This document shows positions 17,301 through 25,935 of a stretch of 64,000 bases of DNA, one piece after another (position 1 is the stretch's first letter; the number at the start of each line of letters is the position of its first letter). Origin of the DNA: DASVWZ01 sp963708575 (lineage in GTDB: Bacteria > Acidobacteriota > Terriglobia > Terriglobales > Acidobacteriaceae); the NCBI GenBank assembly GCA_963708575.1, contig CAVPTB010000003.1:1-64000 (forward strand), given 5' to 3'. The translations under genes were made by a program, and so were the position numbers. The notes beneath the pieces are model-generated. The model was not told the origin of the DNA. It did not search any database and saw nothing but the letters and a program-made list of their open reading frames with translations.

Positions 17301-20300
17301 ATTGGTGGGAGTGAACGTGTAGTCGGTCCCCGCGGAGTAGTTGGTGATGTCGAACGTGAAGCCGTCGATGGTGCTGATCGGAGCGGACACCGTTGGCACC
17401 GTTCCGGCGCCCAGAGCGACGCCGGATTCTGTGGCAGCGGCACTGGTGTAACCGCTGCGCAGGATGGTGACGACGACATCTGAAGTCTGACCGGCCGCCA
17501 GACCGGAGACGGTCACCTGCGACCCGTTCTGGGTCACGCTTGCGCCGTTCGTCGAGTCGAACGTGTAGACCGCCCCAGGCACGTAGTTACTGATCTGAAA
17601 GGCGAATCCATCAGCCGCGCGCGTCAGGCCGGAGAAGGTCGGCGCGACACCGGTCAGCAGTGCCGTGCCAGGGACAGCGACCGAAGTCGTCGTAAACCCG
17701 GCAACCGCAGCCGAAACGGTCGCGGTCGAGCCGGTCCCAGGAGCCAGCCCGGACACCGTCACGGCGGAGCCGTTCCGCGTAACGGTGGCGCCGTTGGTCC
17801 CGGACAGGCTGTAGGTCGTTCCTGCCGAGTAGTTGGTGATGGTGAACGTGTACCCGTCGCTGGTGCTGATCGGGGCCGATACGCTCGGCACCGTCCCCGC
17901 ACCCAAAGGGGTCACCGGGCCCGAAGCGGCGCTGACCGGACCTGTTCCGTTGGCGTTCACGGCGTAGACCTTGAACGTGTACGGCGTCCCGTTGGTCAGG
18001 CCCGTCACCGTCGCGGTCGTGGCGGTCGACGTGCCATCAGCGAACTGCGTGTACGCGCCGCCGCTGGAGTACCAGATCGTGTAGTCGGTGATCGCGCTGC
18101 CACCGGTGCTGCCGGGCGTCCAGCTGAGCGAGACCTGACTGTCGCCGGAGACACCGGTGACGCCGGTGACGGCACCCGGGTACAGCGACGGCGTGACTGC
18201 GACGCGCGGGTCAGACCGCACGCTCAGGCCCGCCAGATTGCCCGCCTGGAGCGAGACGTAATAGGTGGTGCCGTTGGTCAGACCTGTGATGGTGCAGGTC
18301 AGCGTCCCGGTGGTGGAACAAGTGCTCACCTGGCTACCGGCACTTGCCGCGGTGAATGCGGTTGCCGTGTAGCTGGTGATCGGTGAACCGTTGGCGTTAG
18401 GCGCCTGCCAGGTGACGACGGCGCTGGCGTTGGTGCCGTTGGCGGTGATCGCCAACGGGGCGTCCGGGTAGGTGTACGGGGTGCTCGTGAGCGTCGTCGA
18501 GGTGGCTCCCACACCTGCCGCGCTGACGGCCCGCAGAGCCACCGTGTAGCTGGTGCCGTTGGTCAGACCGGAGAGCGTCAACGGGCTCGTCGTGGAAGCA
18601 GCGTTCTGCCAGCTGCCGCCGTTGAGCTGGTACTGGTAGCCGGTGATCGGCTTGTCGCCCGCACTGCCCGCCGTGAAGGCCAGGGTCAGCAAAGCGTTTC
18701 CGGCGGTCAAGGAGCTGAGGGTCGGCGCGGCCGGCCTGGTCAGCGGCGTGACTGACACGCGCGGCGAGGACGCAGCACCCGATCCGGTGGCGTTGCTCGC
18801 CACCACGGAGACGTAGTACGCCGAGTTGTTGGTGAGACCGGTGATCGAGCAGGCGGTCTGCGCCGTGGTGCAGCTCGCGATCGGCGTGGTTGCACTCAGG
18901 GACGCGTACGCGCTGGCGACGTAGGAGGTGATCGCCGCACCGCCGTTAGAGCCCGGCGCGGTCCACGACACGTCGGCTGAAGACGTGTTGGAGACGGCAG
19001 CGACTGCGGTGGGAGTGCCCGGCAGGCCGGCAGGTGTCGCCGAAGCCGGGATCGAGCCGGCGCCTGCTCCGATCGCGTTGTCGGCCCGGATCTGGACGTT
19101 GTACGGCGTGCCGTTTGTGAGCCCCAGGATGGTGAACGGGCTGCTCAGAGTTCCGGCGTCGATCCAGCTGCCGCCATTGAGCCGGTACTCGATCGCGGTG
19201 ATGGGTGAACCACCATTGCTGGCCACCGTGAAGGCGGCAGTGATCGACTGGTCGGACGCGGTGAGCGCGACCGTCGGTGCGCTCGGGACCGCGCTCGGGC
19301 CGACGGTGGTCACCAGCGACGCGACGCTGGACCCGGCTGAGTTCAACGCTCGAACGACGATGGGGTACGTCGTGCCGTTGGCGATCTGCGTCGTGCCGTT
19401 GCTGGAGATGGTGGTGATGCTGAGCTGGCCACCGATGGAAGTCGCGGTCGCCCAGGTGGTCCCGCCATCGGTGCTGTACTGCCACGACGTGATTGGCGCT
19501 CCGCCATCGGAAGCGTCGGCGACCGACACGTTGAGGGCCTTGTCCAGGCGCGACACGGCGGTGATGGTCGGCTGTCCGGGAGCTGTCGCGGGAGTACCCG
19601 TGACGCTGGCGGAAGCGGTGCCTGGGCCATTCCCGTTGACTGCCCTGACGCTGACGTCGTAGCCGGTGCCGTTGGTCAGACCTGTGACGATGAAGGAGCT
19701 GCTCAACGTCCCGGTGTCGACCCAGTCGCCGCCGTTCAGCTGGTATTCGTAGCCGGTGATGGCCGCACCACCGTTGGAGGACGGGGTGAAGTTGACCTGC
19801 AGGGAGGAAGGTCCTGAGCTCACGGTGGTGATGGTCGGAGCGGATGGGGTGGTGCTCGCGATTCCGGTAGCCACAGCGGATGCCTGGCCCGGCCCGACGG
19901 CGTTGACGGCGCGCAGCTCGACGAAGTAGGTCGTGCCGTTCTCGAGGGCGGTGGTGCCGTCGTTGGACAGCGCGGAGATGACCACCGGGCTGGCAGTGGT
20001 GCCGCTGTCCTGACGGGCGTGCCAGGTGGCGCCCGAGTCGGTCGAGTATTCGTAACGAAGGATCGCGGAGCCGCCATCATCCGTCGGAGGGGTGAAGTCG
20101 GCAGACAGCTGGGCATTCGAACCGGCGACGGTCGAACCAACGATGGTGGGTGCGCCGGGCACGGTGGCGGGGGTCGCCGAACGCGCCGCCGATCCGGCTC
20201 CGGGACCGACCAGGTTGACCGCCCGCACGCTCACCGAATACGGCGTGCCGTTCGTCAGACCCGTGACGACGATGGGGCTCGCCAGCGACGAAGCGTCGAC

Positions 20301-22166
20301 CCAAGGGCCGTTGTTCGTGAGCTGGTACTGGTAGCCGGTGACGGTGGTGCCGCCCGAAGTTCCGGGCGTGACGTTGATGGAAAGCGAGCGGTCGCCGGCG
20401 ATGACCGAGCTGACGGTCGGCGCGCCCGGGACGTCAGGCGTGGTGATGGTCGACGCCTGCGACGGGGTGCCGTTGCCACTGACCGAGTCGGCGCGTAGCG
20501 CGATCGAGTACACGGTGCCGTTGGACAGGCCGGTGATGGTGAAAGGGCTGGTCGTGGTGCCTGCAGAGACCCAGGCGCCGCCGTTGAGCTGGTAGTCGTA
20601 ACCGGTCGGGGTGGCGCCACCGAGGTAGCCGGGGGTGAAGGCCACTGTCGCCTGGCCGACGCCGGTCGTGACCGACGTGATGGTCGGAGCTCCGGGCGGG
20701 GCCTGCGGCGTGCCGTTCACAGCGACGGAAGCGGCGCCGACACCAATCGCGCTGACGGCGCGAATCTGAACCGAGTACTGCGTGCCGTTCGTCAGACCGT
20801 TGATCAGGAAAGGTGAGCTGGTCGTCCCGGCGGAGACCCATGGACCGGTGCCGTTCAGCTGGTACTGGTAATTCAGGATCGGGCTGCCGGAAGCAGTCGC
20901 GGGGAACGCCACCTGCAGGGCGCCGTCACGGGCGGTGAGCGAGGAGATTGTCGGCGCCGAGGGCGGACCGCTCGGGCTCACCGAAGCGGACGTCGCGGAC
21001 GGAGAACCGGTGCCGAACGAGTTCACGGCGGCGATCTGGAAGACGTACGCGGTGCCGTCAGCCAGACCGGTCACGATCGCAGAGGTGTCGGTGCTCGTGC
21101 CGTCGTCGAAGGTCGTCCAACTGGTCGGGTTGGAGGCGAGCGCGTACTGGACGATGTAGTCGCTGATGTCGGCACCGCCCACGTTCGCGGGGGGTGTCCA
21201 GCTCAGGGCGACGGCCGAGTCCTGCGCCACTCCGGCGACATTCGTGGGAGCACCGGGAGGGCCCGTCGTGTACGAGATCGTGACGAAACCGTTGGCGTTG
21301 TTGTCCGAGTAGTACTGGTAGGCCGAGCTGAGCCCGTCGAATCCGGCGGTCGAGTTCTCACCCGGGTATCCGCCGTAGCCGTACCACTCGTTGGACGTGC
21401 CCGAGCCGAACTGCACCTGGCCCTGCGCACCGCCGACGACACCACCACCACCCCCACCGGAGCCACCGCCGTCACAGCCGGGAGCGGGCGCGTTGTTGCA
21501 GACCGTTGCGACCGTGATGCCGTCCTGGCCGGCCGTCGAGGCTGTGTCGGTCCGAGGCGAGAAGGTGGAGTAGGAGAGACGTCCGAGGGTGGGGGCGTAC
21601 TGACCGCTACCACCGCTGCCGCCCGAGCCGCCCGCCACGATCGTCGAGCTGCCGACCTGCAGGACTGATGCCGCGCCGCCACCGGCGCCGTAGCCCGAGG
21701 AACCCTGCGGACCGGCCACGCCGCCGTTGCCACCGTTGTAGCCCAGCGGGTTCAATCCACCCACCGCCGCCCCCACGGTGTAGGAAGCCGGGCTGTTGCT
21801 GCCCGCCCCGCCCTTACCGCTGCTCCCGCCCTGGCCAACGCCGACCGTCAACACCTGGCCCGGCGTCACGGTGACCGTTCCGGAGACCACACCCTGGTAG
21901 CCACCGACCGGCGGCAGGCCAGCCGAATCCGGACCTCCACGGCCTCCCTCGGCGCCCTGAACCGTGACATTCAATTGCGTGATCCCGGCAGGGACGGTGA
22001 AGCTGGCAGCCGCGCCCGTGTACGAGAACGTCTGCGAGACGGTGCTCGGGCCGGCCGCCGTCGCAGTCGTGGCCCCGAGGGAAACTACAGCCAACGCCAA
22101 CACAACTGTTAGACAATAAGAAATCAGTCTTTGGGCAGCCTGACGGTGTGTTCGCACGTTCCCCAC
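14343..22166 (-). CDS. Giant cell-surface protein with fibronectin III and Ig-like repeats
   Basis: 2,607 residues. A signal peptide (1-38, ending TTATAA) precedes a Gly-rich domain (about 40-300; GQGGSSGKGGAG, GGNGGVAGPQG). Twelve fibronectin type III repeats follow (about 302-1420, each with GLTNGTxYxVxxRAVN). Ten 80-residue repeats come next (about 1422-2235; pattern DGFTFDITNY, then TVSGLxAG), alternating in two flavours. A PT-dipeptide wall-spanning stalk covers 2242-2281, then a unique beta domain, a membrane helix (about 2513-2535) and a charged Pro-rich cytoplasmic tail. There is no LPXTG motif. Probably an adhesin or matrix protein. The opening codon is GTG; a second GTG three codons later is possible. 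Confidence 0.93.
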   Translation of the reverse strand: MGNVRTHRQAAQRLISYCLTVVLALAVVSLGATTATAAGPSTVSQTFSYTGAAASFTVPAGITQLNVTVQGAEGGRGGPDSAGLPPVGGYQGVVSGTVTVTPGQVLTVGVGQGGSSGKGGAGSNSPASYTVGAAVGGLNPLGYNGGNGGVAGPQGSSGYGAGGGAASVLQVGSSTIVAGGSGGSGGSGQYAPTLGRLSYSTFSPRTDTASTAGQDGITVATVCNNAPAPGCDGGGSGGGGGGVVGGAQGQVQFGSGTSNEWYGYGGYPGENSTAGFDGLSSAYQYYSDNNANGFVTISYTTGPPGAPTNVAGVAQDSAVALSWTPPANVGGADISDYIVQYALASNPTSWTTFDDGTSTDTSAIVTGLADGTAYVFQIAAVNSFGTGSPSATSASVSPSGPPSAPTISSLTARDGALQVAFPATASGSPILNYQYQLNGTGPWVSAGTTSSPFLINGLTNGTQYSVQIRAVSAIGVGAASVAVNGTPQAPPGAPTITSVTTGVGQATVAFTPGYLGGATPTGYDYQLNGGAWVSAGTTTSPFTITGLSNGTVYSIALRADSVSGNGTPSQASTITTPDVPGAPTVSSVIAGDRSLSINVTPGTSGGTTVTGYQYQLTNNGPWVDASSLASPIVVTGLTNGTPYSVSVRAVNLVGPGAGSAARSATPATVPGAPTIVGSTVAGSNAQLSADFTPPTDDGGSAILRYEYSTDSGATWHARQDSGTTASPVVISALSNDGTTALENGTTYFVELRAVNAVGPGQASAVATGIASTTPSAPTITTVSSGPSSLQVNFTPSSNGGAAITGYEYQLNGGDWVDTGTLSSSFIVTGLTNGTGYDVSVRAVNGNGPGTASASVTGTPATAPGQPTITAVSRLDKALNVSVADASDGGAPITSWQYSTDGGTTWATATSIGGQLSITTISSNGTTQIANGTTYPIVVRALNSAGSSVASLVTTVGPSAVPSAPTVALTASDQSITAAFTVASNGGSPITAIEYRLNGGSWIDAGTLSSPFTILGLTNGTPYNVQIRADNAIGAGAGSIPASATPAGLPGTPTAVAAVSNTSSADVSWTAPGSNGGAAITSYVASAYASLSATTPIASCTTAQTACSITGLTNNSAYYVSVVASNATGSGAASSPRVSVTPLTRPAAPTLSSLTAGNALLTLAFTAGSAGDKPITGYQYQLNGGSWQNAASTTSPLTLSGLTNGTSYTVALRAVSAAGVGATSTTLTSTPYTYPDAPLAITANGTNASAVVTWQAPNANGSPITSYTATAFTAASAGSQVSTCSTTGTLTCTITGLTNGTTYYVSLQAGNLAGLSVRSDPRVAVTPSLYPGAVTGVTGVSGDSQVSLSWTPGSTGGSAITDYTIWYSSGGAYTQFADGTSTATTATVTGLTNGTPYTFKVYAVNANGTGPVSAASGPVTPLGAGTVPSVSAPISTSDGYTFTITNYSAGTTYSLSGTNGATVTRNGSAVTVSGLAPGTGSTATVSAAVAGFTTTSVAVPGTALLTGVAPTFSGLTRAADGFAFQISNYVPGAVYTFDSTNGASVTQNGSQVTVSGLAAGQTSDVVVTILRSGYTSAAATESGVALGAGTVPTVSAPISTIDGFTFDITNYSAGTDYTFTPTNGGVVSRTGSAVTVSGLAPGGASTVKVSAAVVGFTTASVDVPGSALLTGVAPTFSAATRTPAGFTFQISNYLPGADYTFDATNGTVVQNGSQVTVSGLTAGQESDIAVTVARDGYTTQSATKSSAALGMGITPTFTNVTSTADGFSFDISNYSAGLVYTFDATNGATVTTTGGHVVISGLAAGDASTVTVTANDIDVSIASAAVEGSALLTGTVPTLSAPVAADGGYSLTITNYLPDGVYSAVSSDGTVAVDGPNVTVSGLAAGASADVTVTVSRDGYTDASVTQTGHALNAGTVPTVSAPVSTADGFTFDITNYDAGTTYDLSATNGGVVIRDGGTVTVTGLDAGAESTVTVSAALDGSTTTSVDVPGTALLAGVAPTFVPSTQTLDGFTFQITNFVPGALYTFSATNGATVTATDGQITVSGLDAGQSSDITVTVTRDGYTDASATDSGTSLMAAVSPTLSTPVSADGGFSLTITNFSPDSSYSVVASAGTVSIAGADITVTGLDAGASSTVTITANRDGYAATSANTTGTSFGTGTVPTLSVPVRTADGFTFDISNYDPTGTYAFVATGGATFTQDGSHVTVTGLDGGASSTVTVTVSVPGSLDASAEVTGQALPMPVPPTPTPTPTPTPTPTPTPTPTPTPTPTPTPTPTPTPTPTTTPSATPSTGPSATPSTEPTATPKSSAADGQDSVFGSGVNVLGGSALLAPNAAPSPAQSKSPASGQQRSTAGASGGALELTPGAGGVMVNGVRTSSRLTLGQGGVVLTSGGLTMEISAIVNGKRVVLKPGEFLTVDEGGHLAVVLRGFKSGTKASIWGHSKPMFLAGFPIAVDRSGATEFRLPAGLKAGDHTILATGIAWNGNPATMAVGIRILTPVAAPVTAAHHPGAESGADWWWLLLLLIPIAVLAWYLLVWRRRHEDEEEAEAIPPADENPTDKKPAFRAPLGLPQQRQSAAELPKQHPAQPGLVPPRQPAPEEEARIAEDD
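15325..15440. repeat. Hexanucleotide microsatellite encoding the Pro-Thr stalk
   Basis: Tandem GTCGGC/GTGGGC/GTCGGA units lie inside the giant surface-protein gene and encode about 19 PT dipeptides on the minus strand. Such tracts change length by slippage and are hard to assemble, so the exact copy number is uncertain. Confidence 0.9.
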
Positions 22167-22298
22167 TCACGTTCCGAATGGGGCCGTTCGGGTCCCCAGC
22201 TAAGGCTGAGAGCGTTCAGATGCTGCTCGGAGCCATAGAGGCATTCGGCCATCTGGCGGGCAGCTTTAGCCCGTGAGAATGTGATGAACCCTTCCGGG

Positions 22299-23126
22299 TT
22301 ACGGCAAGGTCCAGCTGGCGAAGCCCGAAGTCTGCCATCTGGTCCCATTCATACGGACGGCCATCGCCTCGTATCCATCGAGCTCGGCGAGCCAGTCGAA
22401 TCCCGCCTCACCCATGGCGAAAGCTGCCGTCGCGTATGCGTCTACGAAGGTCAAGCTCCGGCCGACGACCGTGACGCTGGCGAGTCCTTCGGCCGGTAGC
22501 CCGGAGTGCGGATCGACGATGTGGGCGCCCCGTTCGGCGCTTCCTGACGTGGCCACGGCCACGTCCCGGGCCTGGACGACGGTGAGCAGCTTGCCGGGCT
22601 GGAGCGGGTCGCTGATGCCAACCCGCCACGGCTTTCCTGGCGCTGCCCCTCCTGCCAGTTGCATGTCACCGCCACCGTTGATGGCGTGATCGCGCGCTCC
22701 GCAGCTGGACACCAATGTGCTGGCCCGCTCGATGGCCCACCCCTTCACCAGGCCTGACGGATCCAGGTGTCCTCCGGGCGAGCTCGTGAAGAATCCGCCG
22801 CTCTCGCGCGACACCTGATCGCACAGGCCGAAGACCTCTTGGACCTCTGCCGAACACTCATCGAGCGTGAGCAGACCGCGTCCCAAAGCGCTGACGATGC
22901 TGTCCTCGCGATAGGTGCTGTAGGTCTGATCGACCTCGTGGAGCAAAGCCACGGCCGCAGCTATGGCCGCTGTCCAGTCGCCTGGTCCACGCACGTCGAA
23001 GGAGAAGACGGTGCCCATGCAGTGCTCGACGTGGACCGTCTTCCCGGGTAGCGCCCCCGGCCTATTTGAGCTGGTCAAGGGCACTTTGCAGAGACTGGAT
23101 GTACCCGTCGCTGGTGTACGTCGCAC
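22299..23126 (-). CDS. apbE: FAD:protein FMN transferase
   Basis: 275-codon frame. ApbE enzymes attach FMN from FAD to a Ser/Thr of FMN-binding domains outside the cytoplasmic membrane. Family motifs present: VEHCMGTVFSFDV at the start of the fold, LDPSGLVKGWAIERA, HAINGGGDMQLAGG, VAVATSGSAERGAHIVDPHS and FVDAYATAAFAMGEAG. It lies downstream of the FMN-binding gene and the listed start overlaps that gene by 65 bases. A TTG at about 23081 is a possible alternative; the conserved domain begins near residue 31. No signal peptide is obvious. The neighbours supply the obvious flavinylation target. Confidence 0.88.
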   Translation of the reverse strand: MRRTPATGTSSLCKVPLTSSNRPGALPGKTVHVEHCMGTVFSFDVRGPGDWTAAIAAAVALLHEVDQTYSTYREDSIVSALGRGLLTLDECSAEVQEVFGLCDQVSRESGGFFTSSPGGHLDPSGLVKGWAIERASTLVSSCGARDHAINGGGDMQLAGGAAPGKPWRVGISDPLQPGKLLTVVQARDVAVATSGSAERGAHIVDPHSGLPAEGLASVTVVGRSLTFVDAYATAAFAMGEAGFDWLAELDGYEAMAVRMNGTRWQTSGFASWTLP

Positions 23127-23525
23127 CCGACACCATGTCGATCTGCGCGCTGTTCGCGGCGACCGCTTCCTGCTGCAGCTGCGGTATGGCGAAGCTGTTG
23201 ATCTCCTGGTCGCGCGGGTCGTTCTGCGGATATTCGATGGCGACGGCAGCGCTGATCTTCCCGTTGACCATGGTGACCTTCACCTGGACAGGTCCGTAGC
23301 GGGTGTCGGCTTCACTGCCGGTCGCGGTCCGGGTTCCGGTGGTGCTTCCGGTGCTTCCTGAACTGCCGGTCTGCTGCCGGTGCTGCCGGTGCTGCCGGTG
23401 CTTCCGGTGTCGGGCGAGCTCGCCGTCGGTGGCTTGGTGACGGGTGTCGTGGACTGGGTCTTGAAGCCCAGGAGCAGCACGAGACCGGCGACGGTGCCCA
23501 CCACGGCAAGGATGACGCGACGCAT
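23062..23525 (-). pseudogene. FMN-binding domain protein, frameshifted in a tandem repeat
   Basis: The N-terminal frame (from 23525) gives a membrane anchor, MRRVILAVVGTVAGLVLLLG, and a Ser/Thr/Gly linker. The C-terminal frame gives EADTRYGPVQVKVTMVNG, NDPRDQEINSFAIPQLQQEA and DMVSGATYTSDGYIQSLQSA, where SGAT is the flavinylation motif. The frames separate inside tandem 9-base CGGTGCTGC repeats at about 23370-23400. With one indel repaired, the product is a normal anchored FMN-binding protein of about 154 residues. The break may be a sequencing error or slippage. It starts 25 bases after the reductase gene. Confidence 0.8.
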
Positions 23526-23549
23526 GATTTCGGGGATTCTCCAGAGCCT

Positions 23550-24959
23550 TTAGAACGTGAACGATTCGACGTGGATGTGACGGCGCGCAACACCTAGCGA
23601 AAGCAGCGCCTCACTGACGCTTCGCTGCATCTCCTCGGGCCCGCAGAGGTAGACATCGTGCTCGCGGATCTCCGGAATACGACTCAGGGATGCAGCAGAC
23701 AGCGGGTCATAGCCGAGCTGAGCGCGTGAGCCGACGATGATGGCCAGCAACGCCTGCCGGCGGGCGGCAATCGCCTCCAACTCCTGGCGGAAAAGGACCT
23801 TCTGCGGGTCGCTCTCGCGGTAGATCAGCGCCAGGTCGCCGGGCCAGGCATAGATGGTCTCGAAGAGGGTCCGAAGTGGGGTGATGCCGACCCCCGCGCC
23901 GATCAGGAGCACCTTGCGCTGAGTGCGACGGCGGGCGGTGAAGGTCCCGTACGGGCCCTCGGCATAGACCCGCGTACCTGGCCGGATCTGACTCAGAGCC
24001 TGGCTGTGGCTGCCCAGATTCTTGGCGGTGATCCGCATGACGTTCGGGCCAACCGGCGCCGACAACGAATACGGATTCGAGGCCCACCAGAGCTCCCGGC
24101 TCAGGAAGCGCCAGCGGAAGAACTGGCCCGGTTGGGCCGCCAGCTCGTCCAGGTGCTGTCCCGTGACGACCAGCGAAACAGCATCCGGCGACTCCATGGT
24201 CACGGCCGCAACTCGCATCCGATGGCGCCTGGCCTGGCGCAGCGGAACCACGACGCGATACCAGATCAGAGCGGCCGCGACCGCGAGGTAGAACGCGGCC
24301 CAGACCACGCGGGCGGGCTTGTTATTCATGAAGTCTTCGCCGACTGCGAACTGGTGACTGAACGCCAGCGCCATAGCCAGATACGTATAAAAGTGCAGGT
24401 AGTACCAGGTTTCGTAGCGCAACCGACGACGGGCGGCCCGCGCTGAGCTGATACCGACACCCACCAGCAGCAGGCCGGCCACGGTCGCGGCGAGCACATC
24501 TGGATAGCTGTCCAGGAGCGTCCACTCCTGGTGGATGACGTTCGTATGCGCGCCGACCGCGTAGCCCCAGGTGATGAGCAACGCATGCGCCACTACCAGG
24601 CAGACCGTGTATCTGCCGCCCATCGCGTGCCACCGAGCGAGCCGGTCAGCCCCCAGCCCATGCTCCAGAGCGGGGATACGGGCCATGAGGGCAACGAGCA
24701 CGACCATCGAGTAGCCGGCGAGCAGCCCGAGAATGCGCCCTGCGCCGGTCAGCCAGCCCTGGAGTCCCGAGACCGATGGGGTGTCAAAGAACCACAGGCC
24801 CACAGCGGCGACGGCGCCCAGAACGATGGCGACCAGGACAAGCTGCGGGCTGGCCCTCGGAGGCAGCGGGCGCGTAGTCGCCTCAGCGGTCTGGGACGCT
24901 TGGGCAGCGGGGGCTACGGGGCTCGCCGACCGCCGCGAGTACGCAAGCCCTGAATCCAC
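23550..24959 (-). CDS. Ferric-reductase-like transmembrane flavoprotein (FAD/NAD-binding)
   Basis: About 469 residues from a GTG at 24959. Six membrane helices with the heme-ligand-type histidines of ferric reductases (GGRYTVCLVVAHALLITWGY, and YYLHFYTYLAMALAFSHQF) are followed by an FNR-like FAD domain (GQFFRWRFLS, ASNPYSLSAP) and an NAD(P) domain (VLLIGAGVGITPLRTLFE, YLCGPEEMQ). It should pass electrons from cytosolic NAD(P)H through heme to the outside. The frame is open to 25589, but that part overlaps the enoyl-CoA hydratase gene and is not protein-like. It is the first gene of the reductase, FMN-binding protein, ApbE unit. Confidence 0.88.
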   Translation of the reverse strand: MDSGLAYSRRSASPVAPAAQASQTAEATTRPLPPRASPQLVLVAIVLGAVAAVGLWFFDTPSVSGLQGWLTGAGRILGLLAGYSMVVLVALMARIPALEHGLGADRLARWHAMGGRYTVCLVVAHALLITWGYAVGAHTNVIHQEWTLLDSYPDVLAATVAGLLLVGVGISSARAARRRLRYETWYYLHFYTYLAMALAFSHQFAVGEDFMNNKPARVVWAAFYLAVAAALIWYRVVVPLRQARRHRMRVAAVTMESPDAVSLVVTGQHLDELAAQPGQFFRWRFLSRELWWASNPYSLSAPVGPNVMRITAKNLGSHSQALSQIRPGTRVYAEGPYGTFTARRRTQRKVLLIGAGVGITPLRTLFETIYAWPGDLALIYRESDPQKVLFRQELEAIAARRQALLAIIVGSRAQLGYDPLSAASLSRIPEIREHDVYLCGPEEMQRSVSEALLSLGVARRHIHVESFTF

Positions 24960-25095
24960 CCTTCGAGTCTCGGCTCTCAGCCTGTTCTCATCTTGAACGT
25001 TTCCTATGCGAATCCTCTGAGCCCGTTCCGGCTCACCAACCCGGCCGAAGTGGGCGCGCGCCCTCCGAAGCCCAGGCGCGATACCGTGCGCCACC

Positions 25096-25935
25096 ATGCC
25101 GCCAGATACACCGCCGCTTGTGGTCCAGATCGACGCAGGCGTCGCGACGGTGACGATCGACCATCCGCCCAACCAGCTGGTCGACGGCGCCTTCATCGGC
25201 GCACTGATCACGTTGCTGGAGACCGTTGAGCCCGATCCCGACGTCAGGGTTCTACTGTTTCGCAGTGCTGACCCGGACTTCTTCCTTATGCACGGCGATG
25301 TCGAGCTGATCCTCACCATTCCGGCCGGTCCCCACGTCCCGCAGACGGAGCCGAACATTGCTGCCGCAACCATGCAGCGACTCTCCGCCGGGCGGCTGGT
25401 GACCATCGGGCTGCTGGACGGAGCAGCGCGGGGCGGTGGCTGCGAATTCCTGTCGGCACTCGATCTGAGGCTCGGTTCGGAGCGTTCGGTGATCGGCCAG
25501 CCGGAGGTGCCGATGGGCATCCTGCCCGGCTCTGGTGGGACGGTGCGCTGGCCTCGACTGGTCGGTCGGGGACGGGCCCTGGACATCATGCTGACCGGCC
25601 GGGACGTCGGCGCCGCCGAAGCACTGGCGATCGGCTGGCTCGACCGGCTTGTCCCCGCAGCAGACCTGGAGGCCGACGGTCTGCGGCTGGCCCGACGGAT
25701 CGCGGCGATGCCGGCCGCATCGGTCGCAGCGGTGAAGCGCGTCGTCGACCATGCGCTCAGAGGAGCTGACGATTCGCTGGCCGTCGAAAGCGATGCTCTG
25801 GCCGAGCTCTTCGCCGCTGGGTCGCACCAGGCTCCGATGACCGCGTTCCTCGAGGCCGGCGGTCAGACGCGTGACGCTGAGCTGCACCGCATGGAATCCC
25901 TCGTCAGGGCGATGCTCCCTGACGCCTCGCCTTGA
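25096..25935 (+). CDS. Enoyl-CoA hydratase/isomerase family protein
   Basis: 279 residues of the crotonase fold: VATVTIDHPPNQLVDGAF at the N-terminus, the oxyanion-hole region DGAARGGGCEFLSALDLRLG, and GQPEVPMGILPGSGGTVRWP with a Glu at the usual catalytic position. The usual hydratase second Glu is less clear, so hydratase, isomerase or another crotonase activity is possible. It is divergent from the ferric-reductase gene and overlaps hpnA tail to tail by 32 bases. No other beta-oxidation gene is adjacent. Confidence 0.85.
   Translation: MPPDTPPLVVQIDAGVATVTIDHPPNQLVDGAFIGALITLLETVEPDPDVRVLLFRSADPDFFLMHGDVELILTIPAGPHVPQTEPNIAAATMQRLSAGRLVTIGLLDGAARGGGCEFLSALDLRLGSERSVIGQPEVPMGILPGSGGTVRWPRLVGRGRALDIMLTGRDVGAAEALAIGWLDRLVPAADLEADGLRLARRIAAMPAASVAAVKRVVDHALRGADDSLAVESDALAELFAAGSHQAPMTAFLEAGGQTRDAELHRMESLVRAMLPDASP

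Noticed and set aside
24960..25589. 210-codon N-terminal extension of the ferric-reductase frame
   Set aside because: It runs antisense through the enoyl-CoA hydratase gene and is not protein-like.
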